A stretch of DNA of 64,000 bases from DATADD01 sp046262355 (lineage in GTDB: Bacteria > Actinomycetota > CADDZG01 > WHSQ01): the NCBI GenBank assembly GCA_046262355.1, contig JBHEMX010000092.1, positions 3,780 through 67,779 of the forward strand, written 5' to 3'. A program made the position numbers and the translations under genes. The notes under the pieces were generated by a model that had not been told where the DNA came from, ran no database searches, and saw nothing but the letters and a program-made list of their open reading frames with translations. Below are positions 9,035-22,718 of the stretch, piece after piece; within the stretch, counting starts at the first letter, position 1, and every line of letters starts with the position of its first letter.

Positions 9035-9425
9035 CGCTCCTCGCTTCTCTCTTTCTCCTTCGGCGCGCCCATGTCCGTCTTACGACGCGGCCACCGGAAC
9101 GGATCGAGCTTCGTTGGGGCCTCGCCCTCGGATCCGGCTTCGTGGGGGCGCCCTCCCTCGACCGAGCCGAAGCTCTACCCATACGAGCGATGGGTAAGCG
9201 GGCGTCGGCCTCCCATAATCGCCGAGGGAGTTGCTAGGCGGAGACGAGGGCCTCAGGACGCGACCGTACCCCCCGTGTCCCCTGAGGTCCTCGTCCGTCT
9301 TGCGGGGACGGCATCGGCATCGGGGCGTCATCTCGGGCGCCCGGCGTGCTAACCTGAGGCCTCGATCCCTCCCCCGCAGTTCGGACCCTTTACGAAGCGC
9401 GTCCGACCGAGCCGAGGAAGGCCGC
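9035..9425. other. Intergenic region upstream of secE
   Basis: About 390 bases contain no convincing gene. The only clear structure is the long inverted repeat at 9243-9295. A TAACCT at 9350-9355 could be a -10 box for the secE superoperon, but no matching -35 box is seen. No tRNA-Trp or rpmG gene, often found before secE in bacteria, was recognised. Confidence 0.5.
9243..9295. terminator. Long inverted repeat before secE
   Basis: GACGAGGGCCTCAGG at 9243-9257 pairs with CCTGAGGTCCTCGTC at 9281-9295 with one mismatched position, leaving a 23-nt loop. There is no T-run. It may terminate transcription arriving from upstream or be part of the superoperon leader. Confidence 0.4.
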
Positions 9426-9719
9426 GTGAACAGGCAGTACAAACGGATGATGAAGAAGGAGCAGCAGCGCAAGGCTGCGGCTCCTCGCCCCCAGGTCAAG
9501 GCTCCCGGCGCACCCGCCCGCAAGGAGCGCACGAAGCCGCGCCAGTTCGTGAAGGAGGTCGCGGCCGAGCTGCAGAAGGTCGCCTGGCCGACGCGCCAGG
9601 AGGTCGTTTCGTACTCGCTCGTGGTGATCGTGGCCGTGATCGTCATCGCGTCGGTCATCTTCGTCATGGACTACGTGTTCACGAAGGCCGTTCTCGCCCT
9701 GTTTGGAGTTGATGTCTAG
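9426..9719 (+). CDS. secE: Preprotein translocase subunit SecE
   Basis: SecE of 97 residues. A Lys/Arg-rich N-terminal tail leads into the conserved amphipathic segment FVKEVAAELQKVAWPTRQEV, followed by one transmembrane helix (VVIVAVIVIASVIFVMDYVF). It clamps SecY in the SecYEG translocon. The GTG start is chosen for the GAGGAAGG ribosome-binding site just upstream. First gene of the superoperon, followed by nusG as in most bacteria. Confidence 0.93.
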   Translation: MNRQYKRMMKKEQQRKAAAPRPQVKAPGAPARKERTKPRQFVKEVAAELQKVAWPTRQEVVSYSLVVIVAVIVIASVIFVMDYVFTKAVLALFGVDV

Positions 9720-9762
9720 ATGAGCGATACGCAGGGGACTTGCGCACTGCCTGAGGCGGCCC

Positions 9763-9783
9763 GGCTCCGCTCGAGGCGGAGCC
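9763..9783 (+). other. Stem-loop in secE-nusG spacer
   Basis: GGCTCCGC-TCGAG-GCGGAGCC is a perfect 8-bp stem with a 5-nt loop in the 128-nt spacer. It has no T-run, so it is more likely a processing or pausing structure than a terminator. A similar stem lies between rplK and rplA. Confidence 0.4.
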
Positions 9784-9847
9784 ACGAGGAGCGCGGAGAG
9801 AAGCGCATCGGCGGTCGGCTTGGCGCGCGCGGAAAGAAGGAAGCAGC

Positions 9848-10804
9848 ATGAGCGAGACCGAGTTGGAGCGCAGCGAGACCGGCCTCGAGGTCGGCGCGCC
9901 GTCCGACGTGAACGAGGGTGAGAGCCCCTACAACCCGGCGGTTGCCCAGCCCTTGAGTGACGCCGCGGGCACCGCGGTGGACCCGGCGAGCCCCGAGGTG
10001 GACGCCCAGGAGATCGTCGAGGACGGCGACACCCATGCGTCGCACGCGGCGGAGGAGTTGCAGCCCGACGCCACGCAGGACGCCACCGAGCCGCGGGGCG
10101 AGGCCGGGACCGAGGTTGCGGAGTCGCACGGTGCGGCCGAGACCGAGGTCGCGCAGCCGGAGCCCGAGCAGGACGCCGCCGAGCCGCAGGCCGGGCAGGA
10201 CGCTGCCGAGCCGCAGGCCGGGGCGGAAGCGGACGAGTTCGTCCTCGACGATTTCGAGATCCCGCTCATGGAGCGCCCCGGGGACTGGTTCGTGATCCAC
10301 ACCTACGCGGGCTACGAGAACAGGGTAAAGGCGAACCTCGAGTCGCGCATCTCGTCGATGAACGTCGAAGACAGGATCTTCGAGTGCGTGATCCCGATGG
10401 AAGACGTCATGGAGATAAAGCAGGGCAAGAAGCAGGTCGTACAGAAGAAGGTCTTCCCCGGTTATCTCATGGTGAGGATGTACCTCGACGACGATTCCTG
10501 GTACGTCGTGCGCAACACGCCCGGCGTCACGGGGTTCGTCGGGTCCGGAGCGCGCCCGACCCCGCTGTCGAGCAAGGAGGTCGAGAAGATCCTCCAGGTC
10601 AAGCCCGAGGACAAGAAGAAGCTGCGTCCGCGGCTCGAGTTCGAGGAGCAGGAGAGCGTGCGGGTCGTCTCCGGCCCCTTCGCCAACTTCACCGGCACGA
10701 TCTCGGAGATCAACGTCGACCAATCGAAGCTCAAGGTGCTCGTCAACATCTTCGGCCGTGAGACCCCGGTCGAGCTTGGCTTCGACCAGGTCGCCAAGCT
10801 CTAA
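9848..10804 (+). CDS. nusG: Transcription termination/antitermination factor NusG with long acidic N-terminus
   Basis: 318 residues, against about 180 for a plain NusG. Residues 1 to about 140 are an acidic Glu/Ala/Pro-rich extension with imperfect repeats of the type AEPQAGQDA. The NGN domain follows (GDWFVIHTYAGYENRVKANL, KVFPGYLMVRM, NTPGVTGFVG). The C-terminal KOW domain (VRVVSGPFANFTGTISEIN) is complete. NusG links RNA polymerase with Rho or the ribosome. Long acidic extensions are known in actinobacterial NusG; this one is probably disordered. The ATG lies after GGAAAGAAGGAAGC. Confidence 0.95.
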   Translation: MSETELERSETGLEVGAPSDVNEGESPYNPAVAQPLSDAAGTAVDPASPEVDAQEIVEDGDTHASHAAEELQPDATQDATEPRGEAGTEVAESHGAAETEVAQPEPEQDAAEPQAGQDAAEPQAGAEADEFVLDDFEIPLMERPGDWFVIHTYAGYENRVKANLESRISSMNVEDRIFECVIPMEDVMEIKQGKKQVVQKKVFPGYLMVRMYLDDDSWYVVRNTPGVTGFVGSGARPTPLSSKEVEKILQVKPEDKKKLRPRLEFEEQESVRVVSGPFANFTGTISEINVDQSKLKVLVNIFGRETPVELGFDQVAKL

Positions 10805-10822
10805 GCACGGAGGGAACACGCA

Positions 10823-11257
10823 GTGACGCAGGGACGTCGCAAGAAGGTAGCGCAGGTGCTCAAGCTGCAGATAACGGGAGGCCAGGCGACGCCGGCGCCT
10901 CCGGTTGGTCCCGCCCTCGGCCAGGCTGGGATCAACATCATGGAGTTCTGCAAGCAGTACAACGCCGCGACGCAAGGCTCCACGGGGACGATCGTGCCGG
11001 TGGAGATCACCGTCTACGAGGACCGCTCGTTCACCTTCGTGACCAAGACGCCGCCTGCGGCCGTGCTGCTCAAGCAGAAGGCGGGGCTCGACAAGGGCTC
11101 GAGCCAGGCGTCGCGCGAGGGGGTCGGCACGGTGTCGCGTGACGAGCTCAGGGACATCGCCGAGCAGAAGATGCCCGACCTCAACGCCAACGACGTCGAG
11201 GCGGCGATGAAGATCATCGAGGGCACCGCCCGCAGCATGGGCATCACCGTCGGATAA
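10823..11257 (+). CDS. rplK: 50S ribosomal protein L11
   Basis: 144 residues, full length. It has the Pro-rich N-terminal motif PAPPVGPALGQAGINIMEFC that binds thiostrepton-type antibiotics together with 23S rRNA, and the C-terminal rRNA-binding domain ending MGITVG. It forms the GTPase-associated centre of the large subunit. GTG start with GGAGGGAA upstream; 18 nt after nusG. Confidence 0.97.
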   Translation: MTQGRRKKVAQVLKLQITGGQATPAPPVGPALGQAGINIMEFCKQYNAATQGSTGTIVPVEITVYEDRSFTFVTKTPPAAVLLKQKAGLDKGSSQASREGVGTVSRDELRDIAEQKMPDLNANDVEAAMKIIEGTARSMGITVG

Positions 11258-11280
11258 ACCGGGAACCTTAAGCAGTGGGA

Positions 11281-11300
11281 GGCGGAGGCGAGACTCCGCC
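11281..11300 (+). other. Stem-loop in rplK-rplA spacer
   Basis: GGCGGAG-GCGAGA-CTCCGCC gives a 7-bp stem about 24 nt after rplK. It resembles the secE-nusG stem-loop and has no T-run. Confidence 0.35.
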
Positions 11301-11325
11301 GCGGACCACGAGGAGGTTGAGCGCG

Positions 11326-12018
11326 ATGGCGCAACGCGGCAAGCGGTACTCACAGGCGGTCGAAGCGATCGACCGCGAGCGGCTCTATCCGCCGCGCGAC
11401 GCGATCGCGGTGCTCAAGTCGCTGCCGCCGGGCAGGTTCGACGAGACCGTCGAGCTGAACATGCGGCTCGGGGTGGATCCGCGCAAGGCGGACCAGATGG
11501 TGCGCGGGGCGGTGTCCCTGCCCAAGGGCACCGGCAAGACCGTGCGCGTGGCGGCTTTCGCCAAGGGGCCGCAGGCGCGCGACGCGGAGGACGCGGGCGC
11601 GGACGTCGTCGGCGCGGAGGACCTCGTCGAACGCATCCAGGGAGGTTGGCTCGAGTTCGACGCCGCCGTTGCGGCTCCCTCGATGATGCCGCTCGTGGGG
11701 CGCCTCGGCCGCGTTCTGGGCCCGCGCGGCCTCATGCCGAACCCGAAGTCGGGCACGGTGACCGACGACGTCGCCAAGGCGGTGAGGGACCTGAAGGGCG
11801 GGCTCGTCGAGTACCGCACCGACCGTCATGGCAACCTCCATCTCATCATCGGCAAGAAGTCGTTCACCGAGGACGACCTGCTCGAGAACTTCTCGTCGGT
11901 GCTCGACGAGGTTCAGCGAGCCAAGCCCGCGGCGGCCAAGGGCCGCTACCTCAAGGGCATCACGCTGTCGACGACGATGGGTCCGGGCGTGCGCGTCGAC
12001 TCGCAGACGCCGGGGTAG
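11326..12018 (+). CDS. rplA: 50S ribosomal protein L1
   Basis: 230 residues, the usual length. Typical L1 features are visible: the N-terminal YPPRDAIAVLKSL helix, LRGxVxLPxGTGK-type loop (VSLPKGTGKTVRVAAFAKG) and the signature GRLGRVLGPRGLMPNPKSGT. It forms the L1 stalk and in many bacteria represses the L11-L1 mRNA. The ATG has AGGAGG 11 nt upstream; an upstream GTG in frame lies inside the preceding hairpin and is rejected. Confidence 0.97.
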   Translation: MAQRGKRYSQAVEAIDRERLYPPRDAIAVLKSLPPGRFDETVELNMRLGVDPRKADQMVRGAVSLPKGTGKTVRVAAFAKGPQARDAEDAGADVVGAEDLVERIQGGWLEFDAAVAAPSMMPLVGRLGRVLGPRGLMPNPKSGTVTDDVAKAVRDLKGGLVEYRTDRHGNLHLIIGKKSFTEDDLLENFSSVLDEVQRAKPAAAKGRYLKGITLSTTMGPGVRVDSQTPG

Positions 12019-12191
12019 ATGCGGCGCGCCGGATGATAACCTCGGCGCCGTAGGCCCCAGACCGCCGGCGGGAGCGATCCCCCAAGCCACGTGGACCGGC
12101 GCAGGCCGATCGAGCGGAACTCAACGAACGCGCGGTCGCCCGGGCTGGGGCGGCCGTTTTTTTTGTTGCCCATCTGTGTGAGGAGTCGCAA
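12019..12191 (+). promoter_or_regulatory. Probable L10 leader region with attenuator
   Basis: A 173-nt untranslated leader precedes rplJ. It ends in a strong hairpin (12133-12156: CGCGGTCGCCC stem against GGGGCGGCCG) followed directly by eight T residues. This is the classical position of the ribosomal-protein L10 leader, where L10(L12)4 binds its own mRNA. The earlier part is G/C-rich and can form competing stems, but the exact binding fold could not be confirmed by eye. Confidence 0.6.
12133..12164 (+). terminator. Attenuator hairpin with T8 tract upstream of rplJ
   Basis: Nine-base-pair stem (one G-U pair) and short loop at 12133-12156, then T8 at 12157-12164. It is the only textbook Rho-independent signal in the superoperon. 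It lies inside the operon between rplA and rplJ, so it must be conditional. Confidence 0.75.
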
Positions 12192-12755
12192 ATGGCTCGA
12201 CCGGAGAAGGTGCAGGCGGTGGAGGACATCGGCGAGCGCTTCGCCGGCGCACAGGCCGCGCTGCTCGCGGAGTATCGCGGGCTCTCGGTGGTCGACATGG
12301 CCGAGGTCCGTAGAGCGCTGCGCGCGGCCGAGGCCGACCTCAAGGTGCTCAAGAACACCCTCGCCCGGATCGCCGTGCGAGAGGCCGGTCTCGAGGACCT
12401 CGTCGAGTTCCTCGAGGGCCCGACGGCGATCGCGTTCTGCAGGGGCGACGCGATAGAGGCGGCCAAGGCCCTCGACGAGGCGACGCGGAGGTTCCCCGTG
12501 CTCCAGGTCAAGGGCGGTGTCCTGCGCGGCAAGGTGATCAGCGGCGATCAGGCCAGGGCGCTGGCTCGGCTCGGATCGCGCGAGGTGCAGCTCGCGAAGA
12601 TCGCGCTGCTCGTGAACTCGCCGGCGCAGCAGACGGCCAACGTGTTCGCCGCGCTGTTGAGGAACCTGGGCTCGATGCTTGCCCAGGTAGTGACGCAGAA
12701 AGAGGCAGTGACGGAGGAAGAGGCCACCGCCGGCCCCCGGGCCGAGGCGAGTTAA
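12192..12755 (+). CDS. rplJ: 50S ribosomal protein L10
   Basis: 187 residues. The N-terminal part has the standard L10 pattern: VEDIGERFAGAQAALLAEYRG, then LKNTLARIAVREAG. The C-terminal helix carries the L7/L12 docking sites. It anchors the L12 stalk on the ribosome. ATG preceded by GAGGAGTCGC. Followed 16 nt later by rplL, whose product it binds. Confidence 0.96.
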   Translation: MARPEKVQAVEDIGERFAGAQAALLAEYRGLSVVDMAEVRRALRAAEADLKVLKNTLARIAVREAGLEDLVEFLEGPTAIAFCRGDAIEAAKALDEATRRFPVLQVKGGVLRGKVISGDQARALARLGSREVQLAKIALLVNSPAQQTANVFAALLRNLGSMLAQVVTQKEAVTEEEATAGPRAEAS

Positions 12756-12771
12756 GGAAAGGACGGAGATC

Positions 12772-13170
12772 ATGGCGGAGAAAACGCTGTCTCAGGACCA
12801 GGTGCTCGATGCGATCGCGGGATGGACGGTGCTCGAGCTCTCGGAGTTCGTCAAGGCGTTCGAGGACAAGTTCGGGGTGACTGCGGCGGCGCCGGTGACG
12901 GTGGCGGCAGGGCCTGCCGCCGCGGGCGGCGACGGAGCTGCCGCCGCAGAGGAGGAGCAGGACGAATTCGACGTCGTCCTGACGGCCGCCGGCGACAAGA
13001 AGATCCAGGTCATCAAAGAGGTCCGGTCGCTCACGAGCCTCGGGCTCAAGGAGGCCAAGGACCTCGTCGACTCGGCGCCGAAGGCGGTGCTCGAGAAGAT
13101 CGCGAAGGAGCAGGCGGACGAGGCGCGCGGCAAGCTCGAGGGCGCCGGCGCCACGGTCGAGGTCAAGTAG
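12772..13170 (+). CDS. rplL: 50S ribosomal protein L7/L12
   Basis: 132 residues. It has an N-terminal dimerisation domain (LDAIAGWTVLELSEFVKAFE), an Ala/Gly-rich hinge, and the C-terminal factor-binding domain (FDVVLTAAGDKKIQVIKEVR, LGLKEAKDLVDSAP). It recruits elongation and initiation factor GTPases. Ribosome-binding site AAGGAAAGGACGGAG. Last gene before the 680-nt gap to rpoB. Confidence 0.97.
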   Translation: MAEKTLSQDQVLDAIAGWTVLELSEFVKAFEDKFGVTAAAPVTVAAGPAAAGGDGAAAAEEEQDEFDVVLTAAGDKKIQVIKEVRSLTSLGLKEAKDLVDSAPKAVLEKIAKEQADEARGKLEGAGATVEVK

Positions 13171-13223
13171 CCCGTCCCGCTGCCGGCGCGCCGCCCCGCC
13201 GCAACCGGACAAACCGGCCGGCG

Positions 13224-13274
13224 CCCGACCAGATCCCCTCCACCGCCGCCTCGCGACGGCAGAGGCACAAAGGT
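13224..13274. repeat. 51-bp direct repeat, copy A
   Basis: Begins CCCGACCAGATCCCCTCC and ends GCACAAAGGT. It is identical over 51 bp to the copy at 13337-13387; the unit spacing is 113 bp. Similar Pro/Cys-rich G/C sequence follows both copies. No coding role is seen. Confidence 0.85.
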
Positions 13275-13336
13275 CGCCCCCGGGCTTGCGCGGCGAGGGC
13301 CGGGACCCGTGCCGCCAGGCCGGCGGCGCGCCGCGA

Positions 13337-13387
13337 CCCGACCAGATCCCCTCCACCGCCGCCTCGCGACGGCAGAGGCACAAAGGT
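13337..13387. repeat. 51-bp direct repeat, copy B
   Basis: Second copy of the repeat at 13224-13274. Only two copies exist, so it is not a CRISPR array. A local duplication or a small dispersed element is the likely origin. Confidence 0.85.
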
Positions 13388-13567
13388 TTCCCCCGGCTTG
13401 CCCTGATCGCGGCGCGCAACCGGTCGGCGCGGAGAAGGATTCCCGGCGCCGCCTGCCTGAGAAGATCCGGGCCCGCCCGCCCGACGAGACCCGGGTAGAT
13501 CCGGGGACTCGGGGTGGTTGACCGGTAGCCTTTCGGGCGCGCCGGGAATAGGTGGGCGCGAAAAGTG

Positions 13568-13597
13568 TTGACCCTGGGGCAGGAAGGGCGCTAAAGT
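13568..13597 (+). promoter_or_regulatory. rpoB promoter P1 (sigma70-type)
   Basis: TTGACC at 13568-13573, an 18-nt spacer, and TAAAGT at 13592-13597. This is a good match to a housekeeping actinobacterial promoter. It lies about 255 nt before the rpoB start. Confidence 0.6.
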
Positions 13598-13656
13598 TCC
13601 CCTAGCTACCTTTCAAGGAGCATCGATACAGGCAACATCTAGATCAAGCGTCGTGC

Positions 13657-13686
13657 TTGACGCCGGTACGGGCTGCCGCCTATACT
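13657..13686 (+). promoter_or_regulatory. rpoB promoter P2 (sigma70-type)
   Basis: TTGACG at 13657-13662, an 18-nt spacer, and TATACT at 13681-13686, the best -10 box in the superoperon. A start near 13693 would give a leader of about 158 nt before rpoB. Two tandem promoters before rpoB is a common actinobacterial arrangement. Confidence 0.7.
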
Positions 13687-13850
13687 GGCGGTTTGCTGTG
13701 TCTGCTCTCCGACCGTCCTCTATGCGTTGTCGCGCGGCTAAGAACCGCCCATCGCGTGCCGGCCGGAGATACGCCGGAAGGGATCGATGACGAGGCCCCT
13801 TCTGCACTGGGGCTGGTTCAACCGTCTAGCAACACACTGAGGAGGCTCGC

Positions 13851-17231
<3,381 letters not shown>

Positions 17232-17236
17232 GCAAC

Positions 17237-21376
<4,140 letters not shown>

Positions 21377-21394
21377 GCAGGCCGCTCGGCCGGG

Positions 21395-21416
21395 GGCGGG
21401 GTGATTTGACCCCGCC
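21395..21416 (+). terminator. Hairpin after rpoC
   Basis: GGCGGGGT-GATTTG-ACCCCGCC is a perfect 8-bp stem, 18 nt after the rpoC stop, followed by TTCG. Its right half contains the -35 box of the next promoter. Confidence 0.55.
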
Positions 21417-21434
21417 TTCGACGCCTCCTAGTAT
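21406..21434 (+). promoter_or_regulatory. str operon promoter (rpsL-rpsG-fusA-tuf)
   Basis: TTGACC at 21406-21411, a 17-nt spacer, and TAGTAT at 21429-21434. The -35 box is inside the loop and right arm of the rpoC terminator hairpin, so termination and re-initiation are physically merged. The predicted leader is about 360 nt. Confidence 0.65.
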
Positions 21435-21734
21435 TGGTGGTCGCGTCCCTTGCGGGGGGCGCGCCGCGCGCGCAACGTGGGCGCTGAGAGGCGCAGCATC
21501 AAGCCCGAGTTCGGTGAGCTTCGGCAGGCCCGGTCGCCCCGGGAACCGCCGGGGTCGGGGTTCCATCGCCGAACGCAAGCCGTCGAGAGGACACCCGGAG
21601 CCGGCAGACGTGGTCGTGCTCGTCTCGGGTCCGGCCCCTTATCTCGCGACGCGTCGGGAAAAAGCCTCGTCGTGGTCTCGATGGTTGAGCCGCGAGGGTC
21701 ATAGAGAGGCGAGCTGCTGGGAGTCATTCCCTGA

Positions 21735-21803
21735 GTGGCCGTGAGCACGGATGCGACGGCGCAGAAGGCGTCGTCGATCGAGAAGAAGCGGGGAACGAGT
21801 TAG
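21735..21803 (+). CDS. Candidate 22-codon leader peptide abutting rpsL
   Basis: A short frame starting at GTG 21735 (or GTG 21741) encodes about 22 residues, ending KKRGTS, and its TAG is directly followed by the rpsL GTG. A GGGAG lies about 12 nt upstream. It could couple translation to rpsL or be chance. No homologue is known to me. Confidence 0.25.
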   Translation: MAVSTDATAQKASSIEKKRGTS

Positions 21804-22175
21804 GTGCCGACAGTCCAGCAACTGGTCCGCCAGGGCCGGCAGAGCAAGCGGGAGAAGACGAAGTCCCCTGCCTTGAGGGGCTCGCCTCAGCGGCGTGGAG
21901 TGTGCACGCGCGTTTACACCCACACGCCCAAGAAGCCCAACTCCGCTCTACGCAAGGTCGCGCGCGTCCGTCTTTCCTCTGGCGTCGAGGTCACCGCCTA
22001 CATCCCCGGGATCGGGCACAACCTCCAGGAGCACTCGATCGTGCTCGTGCGCGGCGGGCGCGTGAAGGACCTGCCGGGCGTGCGCTACAAGATCATCCGC
22101 GCCGCGCTCGACACCGCGGGCGTGCGGGACCGCCAGAACTCGCGCTCGAAGTACGGCGCCAAGAAGGGCGGATAG
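21804..22175 (+). CDS. rpsL: 30S ribosomal protein S12
   Basis: 123 residues. The decoding-centre loops are intact: TPKKPNSALRKVARV around Lys43 and LPGVRYKIIRAALD around Lys88, so the streptomycin-resistance positions look wild-type. GTG start immediately after the stop of a small upstream frame; GGGGAACGA provides a ribosome-binding site. First gene of the str operon. Confidence 0.97.
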   Translation: MPTVQQLVRQGRQSKREKTKSPALRGSPQRRGVCTRVYTHTPKKPNSALRKVARVRLSSGVEVTAYIPGIGHNLQEHSIVLVRGGRVKDLPGVRYKIIRAALDTAGVRDRQNSRSKYGAKKGG

Positions 22176-22177
22176 CC

Positions 22178-22648
22178 ATGCCGAGAAAAGGGCCGGCGCC
22201 GCGCCGCCACATCATGGCGGACCCTGTCTACAACTCCGTGCTCGTAACGCAGATCCAGAACCGGATCATGACGCGCGGCAAGCGGACGCTGTCCGAGAGC
22301 ATCGTCTACGACGCCCTCGGCAAGGTCGGCGATCGTACCGGCAAGGACCCGTTGCCCCTCCTCAAGAAGGCGGTGGACAACATCAAGCCGCTGCTCGAGG
22401 TGCGCTCTCGGCGCGTCGGAGGCGCGACGTACCAGGTGCCGGTCGAGGTTCCCCCCCGACGCGGCACGACGCTGGCGATCCGGTGGCTCGTGGGCTTCTC
22501 GCGCCGGCGCCGCGAGCGCAGCATGGCCGAGCGACTCGCAGGCGAGATCCTCGACGCGAGCGGCGGCACAGGCTCGGCGGTGAAGCGCCGAGAGGACATG
22601 CACAAGATGGCGGAGGCCAACAAGGCTTTCGCGCACTACAGATGGTGA
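22178..22648 (+). CDS. rpsG: 30S ribosomal protein S7
   Basis: 156 residues, the normal length. Typical features: MPRKGPAPRRHIMADPVYNS at the start, LEVRSRRVGGATYQVPVEV, and the closing EDMHKMAEANKAFAHYRW. It nucleates assembly of the 30S head at the 3' domain of 16S rRNA. ATG two nt after rpsL. Confidence 0.97.
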   Translation: MPRKGPAPRRHIMADPVYNSVLVTQIQNRIMTRGKRTLSESIVYDALGKVGDRTGKDPLPLLKKAVDNIKPLLEVRSRRVGGATYQVPVEVPPRRGTTLAIRWLVGFSRRRRERSMAERLAGEILDASGGTGSAVKRREDMHKMAEANKAFAHYRW

Positions 22649-22718
22649 TTACCCGGCGAGTGGGTGAGAGATCCCGTATGTGGCAACTCACCACCCACTC
22701 GGCGCCTGAAGGAGACGT

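Larger units (their letters stand above)
13171..13850 (+). promoter_or_regulatory. rplL-rpoB intergenic region
   Basis: A 680-nt gap with no convincing gene. It holds a 51-bp direct repeat in its first third, two sigma70-like promoters (13568-13597 and 13657-13686) and about 160 nt of leader before rpoB. rpoBC can therefore be transcribed independently of the ribosomal protein genes upstream. No clear terminator was found after rplL. Confidence 0.6.
21377..21803 (+). other. rpoC-rpsL intergenic region and str-operon leader
   Basis: A 427-nt gap. It contains the rpoC terminator hairpin, an overlapping promoter, then roughly 360 nt of leader with no conserved gene. The last 69 nt form a small reading frame that runs into rpsL. 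No L7Ae-like gene, sometimes found here in other phyla, is present. Confidence 0.6.

Noticed and set aside
9035..9425. tRNA-Trp or rpmG before secE
   Set aside because: The order is common in bacteria, but no cloverleaf or CxxC small protein could be found here.
13224..13387. CRISPR-like repeat pair
   Set aside because: Only two 51-bp copies, a 62-nt GC-rich spacer, and no cas genes nearby.
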